Shown: one piece after another, positions 26,149 to 36,205 of the stretch
Layout: each line of letters begins with the position of its first letter
Numbering within the stretch: the first letter of the stretch is position 1
Source of the DNA: Polytrichum commune
Lineage: Eukaryota; Streptophyta; Polytrichopsida; Polytrichales; Polytrichaceae
Reading direction: 5' to 3'
Length of the DNA: 64,000 nt
Assembly (NCBI GenBank): GCA_950295325.1
Contig: OX485806.1
Span: forward strand, 122,001 to 186,000
The notes under the pieces: model-generated
What the model was told of the DNA's origin: nothing
The model's database searches: none
What the model saw: the letters and a program-made list of their open reading frames with translations, nothing else
Position numbers and translations under genes: made by a program

Positions 26149-26499
26149 CTCGCCTTGGTCGTGCCTTGACGACGTTGATGCCGGCATCGCCTGCGCTGCC
26201 CCACCTCTGTCACCGCCGCCTCCGACGACGACGTCAGCTGCAACCTGCTCCTGCAAAGGCTAACTGTCAGGCCTTTGTCCCAACCCAACCTCCGCATGCG
26301 CATCATGCATTGGTTCATCGACTGGGTTAGGAGTAGAGGTATCACCAGGCCCTTGCGGGCCTTCAACGTCTAACATGCCCTCGTCCACCAGGGTCTGGTC
26401 AGGGACGGGGTTTGGGTCGGTCGACCCAAACCCTGCTGCTTGGCGAGCGTCGCTCTGGGACGCTGCAACGTCGGCACTGTTTGGGTCGGACGACCCAAA
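26107..26499. repeat. 20-bp palindromes (26107, 26411, 26480)
   Basis: Three copies of TTTGGGTCGNNCGACCCAAA: 26107-26126 (one mismatch), 26411-26430 and 26480-26499 (both perfect). The latter two fall in the open minus-strand frame and read FGSTDPN and FGSSDPN. At 26411 the palindrome extends to GGG...CCC on the flanks. Confidence 0.9.
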
Positions 26500-29400
26500 C
26501 ATGTGGGGGTCGTCCCGCTGGTGGTGTGGGGGCGAGAGGATGGGAGGCCGGAGCGGCGGGGGCGCCAACGAGCTGGACGCTCCAGGGACGCGCCAAAGGT
26601 TGGGGTCGTCCACCTGCTGGACGGGCGCGTAAGGACGGGCGTGCGGCTACAGCAACTGTGCGAAGCTGAAGGAATGCTGCAGCGTGGGCCGCGGGGCGAT
26701 ATCCTATGGCGGGAAGCCTGCGGGCAAGTGCGGGAATGAACTCGGGGGAGCCATCACCAATCCCTGCGCCAGCATGCCCTGGATCACTTGCGTGATGAGC
26801 TCCGCTTGGGACGGAGTTTGGGCCATCACCCTTTGTCGCTCCTGCTCCAACAGGAGAGCCCTCAACTCCGCCACTTCGTTGCGGACCGAGGGTTCCTCGG
26901 CGGCAGCCCTCTGCAGTCGCACACGCTGCTCCTCGTCTCGGAGCATTTTTGCGTTCGCCTCCTCCACGGTGAGGACCTCCGGTTTCACCCTCACATTCCC
27001 GGCGAACGCTCTGGGGGAGGCAGGATCCGACCTCAGCCTCTTGGCGAGTTCCATGTCGTCCTCATCCTCTGAGCTTATTGTGATTGTCTCCTCCACCGCA
27101 TAGTCCCCGTACAGCTTCTTCCCCTTCATCCTTCTCCGCTCCCTGAAGGTGGCCGTCGCGTCCCTCGAGTACATGTCCTTCGCGTCATCCACCGTCAACG
27201 CGGGCACCAGCCTGCTTTGCGGCGTGGCAGCCCGCATGGCCTTCTTCCGCTGAGGGGCCTCGGATTCTTGAGTGAATCCTGTTGCCCCTTCCTCCACCTC
27301 CCCCTCCACTTTCTCTGCTTCCTCCTCCTCCTCCTCCCCCCCCTCCTCCCCAACCTCGCCACCTGCTCCCATCGACGGATTGCCCGGATGCAACCCGATG
27401 AGCGACTCTGGCAATTGAACGGGGGCACGCATGGCGAATTCACCCGGGTTGATTCGCCTCGCCATATCCAAAGGATTCTCACCCCCCTCGACTATCTCTT
27501 CAACGTAGGATCCGGGTATCCAGTCAAGGATGTCCATTTTCTTGGCCAGTGCCTTCTGGGTCCTGTAAAATTGAACATCGGTATCCTCCACATAGGAGTA
27601 GATGTGCAACCCAGACATCTGCACAATCCAAATCAATAGTATTAGTATAAACTAATGAAGAGTAAGGAAAAATGACATCCAAAATAAAATAAGAATAGTT
27701 AGTTTGGATCGAGCGACCCAAACTGGGTATGCCCATAGTTTGGGTCACTCGACCCAAACTAGGGGCAAACATAGTTTGGATCGCTCGACCCAAACCGTCC
27801 GTATAGGGCTTTCAGGGTTCTTTGCTTAACATTGCTGCAAAAATCGGTTTGGATCCCCCGAAAACGTTGAAGATGCAGTCCCCTCTTTTGGTGAGGGTCC
27901 TCATCATCCGCAGGTAGAACTCCATGCGCAGCTCATCCGCGGGGTAGTTGGCGTACTTCGCCTCGTCATACAAGCTCCTGCTGGTACCCAACCCTTCTTG
28001 GACTTGGAAGAGCTTTTCCATCCTGGCTATAGGATGGTTGGGCACCTTAAGTAGATCAGCTTTGTACACGAAGTACAAGCACAACACGTTGACGATCTTC
28101 GTCTTCTTGTCTTTCAACGTGCTGTACGCCCCCTCCGCCGGTGCAGCAACGTAGTGAGATTTCGAGACGGCATACTCCGGCTGCAATTTGCGCACGATCT
28201 CGTAAACCTGCTCTGCCCTCCTGTCCTCGACAATCCAGAGCCAGACGTCGACCTCCCTGAATTTGGGGCTGGCGTAGTCCACGAACTTCGACAAGAAAGG
28301 ATCGTAAAAAGGGTTGCTCATAGTCCCCTCGAATGAGGCTCCAGGGATATTCCTGAAGTCTATCATTCCGAAGGGGAAGCGGTCCCCGGCTTTAGTCCTG
28401 ATCGCCTTCCTGGACTCAGAGCCCGACCAACCTTGGATCCTGAGAGGCTCGACGGTGACCATGTTGAATTGCGCATCGCCTTCGAAACTGACAATCTTCT
28501 TCTCCTTTATGAAGTTGGAGAAGGCCCGCGCTGAGTGTTCGGGAAGCACCCGGTTCCTCCCCCCCCTTCACGAGCTTGGATCTGAGGAAGTCGTCTCCCG
28601 CCTCCCTCATGAGTGCCGCCATGGACGCACTGGTGAACTTATATTCGGCTTTGAAGGCCCTCCAGTGCGCCTCGTCGACCTCTCCGTCCACGATGAGCTT
28701 CTTCTCAGGCACCAGCTTGTGCAGCTCTTGGACGATGGTCGTCTTCTTCTTCCTGTTCTCCGTCCATTCCTTCATGGTGTAGCATGAAGGGACGAAGATC
28801 TTGGGTTTGGTGAAGACGATCTTGGGGTGGACCCAGCATCTCTTCGCCGTCGTCTCCACGTGTAGGATGTGGGACGCCGCTTTTCCCATCTCTGTCTCGG
28901 AAAGACCTTGAAGCGCTCTGAAGAACTCCCTCACCAGAGGCTTCATTTGCTTGAAGTGCGTAGTCTGGTTGAAGAGCATGCCGGTGTCGGGGTCCATAAG
29001 GTCCCCCGTCTCGTGTTTTTCAAAAACACTCCTCCATTTTCCCCACACGGAGTCGGACACGGTGATCAAATATATTTCTCTTCGCAACTCGTTATACTTT
29101 TTTTGCTTGTGGCTAGCATTGTCTATCGAGGAGAATTTATTGATCATCTGATATTTGAAGTCCTGCACACGTAGCCAACAATTCATGTTAGACAACATCT
29201 CATGGAATAACAAATGTAATAGCAGTTTGGGTCGATCGACCCAAATTATAAACCTAGTAAAGACAACAAAGCCATGCAAGAGTTTGGGTCGAGCGACCCA
29301 AACTATGAATTTGTTGAAGACACTAAAACAATGAAAGAGTTTGGGTCGGTCGACCCAAACATACTCACCTCCCATTTGGGGTTCTTATCTTTAGCATTCT

Positions 29401-30694
29401 CCCTTTCCCTGGGAGGCCTGCCATAAAACTCCCACACCTCCCTCGAGGCCATGATGTTTCTGATCCACGATGCCTGATAGGCCCTCTTTTTGTTCTCCAT
29501 GTTGAAGAACCTGGAGATGTCGTTGAGGACCGTCTCGTTGTCCGACCAAACCACCAAAGCCTTCCAAACTTTTAGTTTCTCCTTCTGGTTGTTCGGGTCG
29601 TTCCACTCGGTCATCAGCTGGATTTTTTTTGATGCCTCCACACTGTGTTGCCCGTCAATCAACCAGAAGTCTCCTTTGGAGATTGTCGGCCACATATCAG
29701 GCGTCGGCATTCTCTTCAACCCTTGTGGCATGACAACAATCGTCTGCCTGTCGTCCTTGAACTGCCCGCCCAAGATTTGAGCGACCATCCAGTCGACGTA
29801 GGCGTCCTCTTTGGCTCGGACACATTTCTCGGGTGGCGCAAGGTGGCACTGCGCAATGTTGACCTCGAACTTGAAGTCCCTACCCATGAAGAAGCAGTGC
29901 AGGCATTTTGTTTCGAAGTTGGTGTTTATTTTTTGTATTTCGCCTGCATCCACCTCCTGGCCAGGCTTCGGCATCCGGAGCTCCGGGGAAACAGGCTCGT
30001 CAGTCATCACCGATGACTCTCTTCCCCTTTTGGAAGGGGTCGTTTGACGGCTTGTTGATGGCGTTGGCGTCTCGCTGTCAACCGGCGTTGTTGTAGTACT
30101 TGTCCGTCTCGACTCCACAGGGACCGCCCGCGGTTTCCTCACAGTTTGTGGTCTTGAGGACCCTGCGCCTTCTTCCGTCGTTGCCTTCCGCCTCACAGGC
30201 TGTTGTGTCTTGGGTTTGCTTTGCAGCGCCTTGTTTAGAACCGTGATGGCCTGTTTTAACTTCGTGAACCTGCTCGCAACCTTCGTGTTGGTTACACTGC
30301 CATCTATGAATATGGCCTCCGGTTGTATGGTTTCAGGGTCGACGCAGGTCTCCTTGGCGTACAGGGGGTCGAAGGGCTCGGAGAACTGGTGCATGAACAT
30401 GTGGACGTTCTGCACGGCGGAGTTATCCAGTATGACGTCTACATAGTCCCCGAGAGACTGGACAGACGCAACCTCCCATCCCGTCAGCGTTGCCCAGGTG
30501 TGCTGCTCGTGGGTCCCCACCTTCACCACGAATAGCAGCTTGAACATGGATGCCTTCACCACCTGAACGGACCATGCGAGAACGACGCCATCTTTTGGAA
30601 CGTAAGAATCGTCCTGTGGAGTTTCATATTCCTGCCAAAGGTGGTCTGGCGCGAGCATGAACCACCTTTCACCTGGTCTCTTTTTAGGGGCCAT
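26149..30694 (-). CDS. ParB/Srx-like plus DNA-methyltransferase-like protein
   Basis: Minus strand. Exon 1, 30694-29369 (442 codons; ATG follows a TTGCAG acceptor): an N-terminal unknown domain, a Ser/Thr/Pro linker, then a ParB/sulfiredoxin-like domain ending in GDFWLIDGQHSVEASKKI. Exon 2, 29162 to about 27828: a helical region, then NPFYDP and RGDCIFNVFGGSKPIFAAM, resembling motifs IV and I of N6/N4 DNA methyltransferases. Exon 3 from 27618 continues that fold (GLHIYSYVEDTD...FYRTQKALA), then an acidic stretch, a SIM-like TITISSEDEDD and a coiled coil. Reading on to the GTAATG donor at 26149, the frame is open except for three TAG codons (26704, 26647, 26260). A G8 run (28559-28566) gives a one-base shift, and the exon 2/3 junction is not clean. 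ParB-plus-methylase pairs are known in phage and bacteria. Either a mobile-element gene or an unstudied plant family, possibly decaying; the palindromes lie in its introns and promoter. Confidence 0.55.
27703..27794. repeat. Three palindromes at 36-bp spacing, intronic
   Basis: Copies start at 27703, 27739 and 27775 (each with zero to two mismatches). They fill most of the intron between the two methyltransferase-like exons. The 16-nt spacers are related to each other but unlike the spacers of the other arrays. Confidence 0.9.
29226..29359. repeat. Three palindromes at 57-bp spacing, intronic
   Basis: Perfect palindromes start at 29226 (centre AT), 29283 (AG) and 29340 (GT), exactly 57 bp apart, inside the 206-bp intron 29163-29368. 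The 37-nt spacers have diverged from each other while the palindromes have not changed outside the central dinucleotide. Confidence 0.92.
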
Positions 30695-30722
30695 CTGCAA
30701 CCCAAGAAATCGAAACTGTGAG

Positions 30723-31853
30723 TTTCGGTCGATCGACCCAAAGTATTGCAACGTGCATTTAACATTTGGAGGATTGACTCAAACATTATTTAATTTTCAA
30801 AGTCGTTTTAAAAGATCTTTTAGATTTTAAATTGTGGTTTAGGTGGTCACCCTGCAATGTTTGAGTCGAGCGACCCAAACATGATGAGGCTGCAAATTTA
30901 GGTAGTTTAACCCATTCATTTCAGAGTGCAATGTTTGGGTCGAACAACCCAAACATATTACTTAATTTTCAAAGTTCTTTTATATTTTACAATGTGTTTT
31001 AGTTCTTCTCCGTGTAATGTTTGGGTCGACCGACCGAAACATGTTAGGCTGTAAATTTAGGTAGCTCAACCCAATCATTTCAGACTGCATTGTTTGGATC
31101 GCATGACCCAAACATTTACTTCATTTTGAATTTTCTTTTATATTTTACAATGTGGTTTGTTCTTCTCCCTGTAATGTTTGGGTCGAGCGACCCAAACATG
31201 ATGAGGCTGCAAATTTAGGAAGCTCAACCCATTCATTTCAGACTGCAATGTTTGGGTCGAACGACCCAAACATGATGAGGCTGCAAATTTAGGAAGCTCA
31301 ACCCATTCATTTCAGACTGCAATGTTTGGATCGAACGACCCAAACATTTACTTCATTTTCAAAGTTCTTTTATATTTTACTATGTGGTTTGTTCTTCTCC
31401 CTGTAATGTTTGGGTCGAGCAACCCAAACATGATGAGGCTGCAAATTTAGGTAGCTCAACCCATTCATTTCAGACTGCAATGTTTGGGTCGAACGACCCA
31501 AACATTTACTTCATTTTCAAAGTTCTTTTATATTTTACAATGTGGTTTGTTCTTCTCCCTGTAATGTTTGGGTCGAGCGACCCAAACATGATGAGGCTGC
31601 AAATTTAGGAAGCTCAACCCATTCATTTCAGACTGCAATGTTATGGTCGAACGACCCAAACATTTACTTAATTTTCAAAGTTCTTTTATATTTTACAATG
31701 TGGTTTAGTTCTTCTCCCTGTAATGTTTGGGTCGAGCGACCCAAACATGTTAGGCTGCAAATTTAGGTACCTCAACCCAGTCATTTCAGTCTGCAATGTT
31801 TGGGTCGCTCGACCCAAACAAGACGCTGCAATGTTTGGGTCGAACGACCCAAA
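30723..31853. repeat. Palindrome array, ~158-bp units with two palindromes each
   Basis: After one copy at 30723-30742, fourteen palindromes start at 30860, 30934, 31020, 31093, 31177, 31251, 31325, 31409, 31483, 31567, 31641, 31726, 31799 and 31834. The spacing alternates 74 and about 84 bp, giving a 158-bp unit with two palindromes. Unit spacers include GATGAGGCTGCAAATTTAGG and AAGTTCTTTTATATTTTACA. Flanks add further pairing (ATG...CAT). The array starts about 30-165 bp upstream of the minus-strand ATG at 30694, so it is in the promoter or 5' leader. Confidence 0.93.
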
Positions 31854-34800
31854 CATTTAGTTCATTTTAGGCTGCAATTCAAATATTTATTATATTTTAA
31901 TATGAGTTTGGGTCGTCTCCCCAAACTACTGTGTTTCCATATGCATGTTTAATGCTTCGGCAACATATACAATGCTTATGCATTGTATATGTAACAGGAA
32001 CCTAAAGGGAATGATGCAAATTGTGTGCACTGATGCAAATTGCTTACCTTGTCTTTCAAACTCTTGAAAGCTGCTCTCACAATCTGCTTCTTACAACCAG
32101 ACTCAGAAACTCTGTTGTGGCACTAAAGAACAACTCTCACAAAGACCTAAGAAACACAATGAATCTCTCAAGCACCCTAAAACTTTCTCACAAACTCCCT
32201 AATTCTTGCAAACTCAGGCCTAATTTGAAAGACCTCTACCTTTCTATCACACTCGACCGTGCTCACTTCTACTCAACCTAAAATCACTCCATGCATGAAA
32301 TTTACAAAACAAGTAAGGAGTTCAACACAATAAACCGCTCCGAACTCACTCAAAGCTAACACTCTAGACCAAGAAGAGAGAATAACAAGAGGAAGACAAT
32401 AACAAGAGGAATAGAATGAGAGAAGAGGAGGAGAAGCATCAGAGAGGAGGACAGGAATGAAGGAGAAAGAAGAATGAAAGGAAGCGGCGCGACCAAGACA
32501 AAAGCAAAAGGTGCGAAAGGAAGCGCTTGGCGCGGCGCTATGGAAAGCGGCGGCGGCGTTTCCAAGAGCGGCGCTTGGCGCGGAGGAAGAGAGGAAGAAA
32601 AAGAGAGAAAGAAAAAAGAGGAGGGGAGAGAAGGAGAGAGCGGAAGGGGTCACCCTAAACCCTCGAATCCGGGCCATTAGATTGCGCCGGACCCATCAAC
32701 GGCTCAGAAGCCTCGCGGGCCAACACCCTGCCAGGTGTCGACACCTCCTTGGTTAAGGTGGTTGCCCGCGAGGCTTGTGGTGTTGGCACCTGCCACCCTA
32801 GGCAGATTGCCTTCCTGGTTGTCCTTGCCCCTAGGTGCGGGACATAGGAGGGCCGGCGCCTCTCTTGGCCGCCCGGCCCCGGCCTTCTAACCCGCTATTC
32901 ATTAGCGGCAATTCAATACCACTCAAAAACCTACGTGGACTAAGGTATTCCACAAAATTAACACCATCGCCAACTCATATTTTAATGGTGTTCAATTGAA
33001 TGATCACCCGTTGGAATTGATAACATCGTAGAATGTAGCCATTATCGTTTTGGTGTATGAATAATGTAATTTATGGAATCATATGAGAGTGTTACAAAGT
33101 CTAAGAGGAGTAAGTCATAATTATATTGCAATCCACAAAGGCAATTACACGGTGCAATAATATAAATATGGTAACCATTCACATGGTTAACAGTTTAGGA
33201 TTATGTATTGTAATTTATATGATGGTTGTTGGTAGAGGACAATGCTCTAGTCTATAATGGATACCCTAACAAGTAGCATTAGAGTGAACATTAATATATG
33301 TACTTAGAAGTTCACATTTGAAGTACATGGGAGAAACAAATGATTACAAATGTATCTACTGCAACCCCATGGAGTTCACATATCATATGAAGTCATTTAA
33401 ACATTCAATTTGATGTTTGATGATGCCTAAACCCTAAACCCTAAACCCTAAACAACACAAACCATAACTGGATGGCACATAGGTCAAATGACATGGGCCT
33501 TGGTGCTTGTAGTTTCCAATACAAATGTATAATGTCATCACAACATCCTAATTCACAAACGTGAAAGATGGATGTGTGGTTTTTCACGAATGAACGCACT
33601 AAAGGAAATAAATGATATTGTGCTCACAAGTAGGTGATACAATATTAACCTATAACCTTGTCACCTGGTAAGAAGAGCATAAGAACTAGATTATAATAGA
33701 TAGGATGTTGTTCATGTTAACATGTTATTTGGAATAGTGAAATATTATATATTAATTTAAGGTAGATTTCATGTTGTGAATGATATGAGGACATACCTTT
33801 TGAACTTTGCATGTTTTGCTCACACACATTGCTAGAGTTCAAGGGACTTCACGATAGGTTCAAACATCATTGAAACATTGAATGTGCCAAATGTCAATTT
33901 TGGTTTATGGTTCCATTAATGACTTCCACATAGGTACTAGGTTATTGTCACACTTGGAGCCTTGAGGATGAAGCAATATTGGGTGCACACATTACAACAC
34001 AACAGATGTTCTTTTAACTAGCGGAAATTGAAAGTTGGCCAAATTATTCAAGTTTGTCATGGCATTAATTATTTGTTTTCAAAATATAAGTCCTCATGTG
34101 AGAGTGTAAGTAATTGCATTAACTATTATATTTAGTGACTTTTAGTGACTTTTAGTATATGAAGTTTTGTAATACATGCACATCTTTTGTCAATATATTG
34201 TTTGAAATATACCATAATGTTTGACTACAAGTAGAGTAAAACCCCTTAATAGATATAATCTTACATATTGTCACAGGGTTATTGGTATTCAGTGTATGCG
34301 TTCATATGTAGTGTATCAAAATCTTTATATCCTTTTTAGTTATATGATAGTTAGTGTTTGATACACTTAAAACGAACGCATACACTTCCTATTACTAACC
34401 CTATGAGAGTAAGTAACATTAAATGTAAACTCAAACACTAAATATCCACTGTGGTGATATATGGAAGTTACATATAGGAATTTATTATTAGTAAGGATGT
34501 GAGAAAAAAATACAACAATGATAAAAGGAGAAAGGAGATGGCAATAGGGAAGGTGGTGGTGTATTCATGTATAAAACTAATTATGAAAGAGTTGAAGAAT
34601 AGTGTTGACCAAGTTAGGGTGGTAACAACTTTAAATAATATATGTTGAATTATTCATTTGATGGTTGGGGCAACGAAGAGCCAAGCTAAATATACATTGT
34701 CTATTATTGACAAGAAGCGGGAAATTGAGTCAGAAGGTTTGAATTAACGTCCAAAGGAGACCAGGTGGGAAAGGCATCCAAAGAGGATGCCCAAAGCGGA

Positions 34801-35032
34801 GGCGGGTAGTATAAAGAGCCCAACCCCCCCCAAATGCTGGTTCTTTCTTTCATGTCCCAATCTTGAGATTGCTGCAAGCTCTCTAAGTTGGAGCTGTAAT
34901 ACACGGTTTGTGTACGTTTTCATTCATGAGCAGCTAATTACAACAAATATCTACGAGTTCAGTTGTTCCAAATAGGTTATATATAGATTAATAGAGAATC
35001 ACCCGAATAAATAGGCGGATTTTGCGGAATTG
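31854..35032. other. Interval between the two palindrome arrays
   Basis: No gene recognised. It contains a purine-rich low-complexity block (about 32380-32650), a GC-rich inverted repeat (GCCTCGCGGGC at about 32711 pairing with GCCCGCGAGGC at about 32764-32774), and AT-rich DNA from 32900 to 34980. Open frames in the purine-rich block are low-complexity only. Confidence 0.4.
33425..33453. repeat. Interstitial telomere-like repeat
   Basis: Four consecutive plant-type telomere units (CCTAAACCCTAAACCCTAAA...). Too short for a telomere; probably an interstitial remnant or a telo-box cluster. Confidence 0.8.
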
Positions 35033-35991
35033 TTTGGGTCGGTCGACCCAAACCCAGCCTTACAGTGTGGGTGCTCTCTGTTGTGAGCCTGAACCCATCC
35101 TGCCTCAAGGTTTGGGTCGATCGACCCAAACCCAGCCCTACAGTGTGGGTGCTCACTGATGTGAGCCTGAACCCATCCTGCCTCAAGGTTTGGGTCGATC
35201 GACCCAAACCCAGCCCTACAGTGTGGGTGCTCATTGCTGTGAGCCTGAACCCATCCTGCCTCAAGGTTTGGGTCGATCGACCCAAACCCAGCCCTACAGT
35301 GTGGGTGCTCATTGCTGTGAGCCTGAACCCATCCTGCCTCAAGGTTTGGGTCGATCGACCCAAACCCAGCCCTACAGTGTGGGTGCTCACTGTTGTGAGC
35401 CTGAACCCATCCTGCCTCATGGTTTGGGTCGGTCGACCCAAACCCAGCCCTACAGTGTGGGTGCTCACTGTTGTGAGCCTGAACCCATCCTGCCAAAAGG
35501 TTTGGGTCGGTCGACCCAAACCCAGCCCTATAGTGTGGGTGCTCACTGTTGTGAGCCTGAACCCATCCTGCCAAAAGGTTTGGGTTGGTCGACCCAAACC
35601 CAACCCTACAGTGTGGGTGCTCACTGTTGTGAGCCTGAACCCATCCTGCCAAAAGGTTTGGGTCGGTCGACCCAAACCCAGCCCTAAAGTGTGGATGCTG
35701 TGTGTAGTGAGCCTGAATTCATCCTGCCTCGAGGTTTGGGTCGCTCGACCCAAACCCAGCCCTCTAAGTGTGGGTGTTGTCTTTAGTGAGCCTGAACCCA
35801 TCCTGCCAGAAGGTTTGGGTCGATCGACCCAAACCCAGCCCTCTAAGTGTGGGTGCTCTCTGGAGTGACTCTAAACCCATCCTGCCAAAAAGTTTGGGTC
35901 GCTCGACCCAAACCCAGCCCCCTAAGTATGGGTGCTCATTATCGTGACCTTAAACCCATCCTGCCAAAAGGTTTGGGTCGCTCGACCCAAA
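35033..35991. repeat. Palindrome array, 13 units of 78-79 bp
   Basis: Thirteen palindromes start at 35033, 35111, 35189, 35267, 35345, 35423, 35501, 35579, 35657, 35735, 35814, 35893 and 35972. The unit also contains a second hairpin, GCTCACTGTTGTGAGC, nested in TGGGT...ACCCA. Central dinucleotides are AT, GT or CT. Because 78 is a multiple of 3, several frames stay open on both strands, but these are not genes. The array ends about 215 bp before the ATG at 36206 and lies in the promoter or leader of the DUF7869-like gene. Confidence 0.95.
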
Positions 35992-36205
35992 CCCAGCCTC
36001 TAAGTGTGGATGGGATCTGGATGACAGTGTGGCCACTGGCCATCCAAAACCTTTACGAACCCAATGGCATATTAGTCATATGAACTTGTATGAGCACTGA
36101 GTATTTGCAATTTTGTTTATATATGATGGTTTTTGTGGTCTTCGATTTGAACCTACAATTTTTGTGATTTTTTGACAATGTTCAATGTTCATGTGTGTAG
36201 GCAGA

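Noticed and set aside
31384-31766. Open frames of about 74 codons in the 31-kb array
   Set aside because: They arise from the repeated unit and have no independent coding signal.
32273-32756. Open frames in the purine-rich block
   Set aside because: Translation is low-complexity (Ser/Leu/Phe or Lys/Glu/Gly) and opposite strands are open at once.
34999-35868. Long open frames on both strands across the 78-bp array (VWVDRPKPSPTV and GLGLGRSTQT-type repeats)
   Set aside because: The 78-bp period is a multiple of three, so frames without a stop in one unit stay open through the array on both strands. The repeats are DNA palindromes, not protein repeats.
35033-35991. CRISPR-like regular repeat array
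   Set aside because: Whole units including spacers are repeated, the context is a plant nuclear genome, and no cas-like genes are present.
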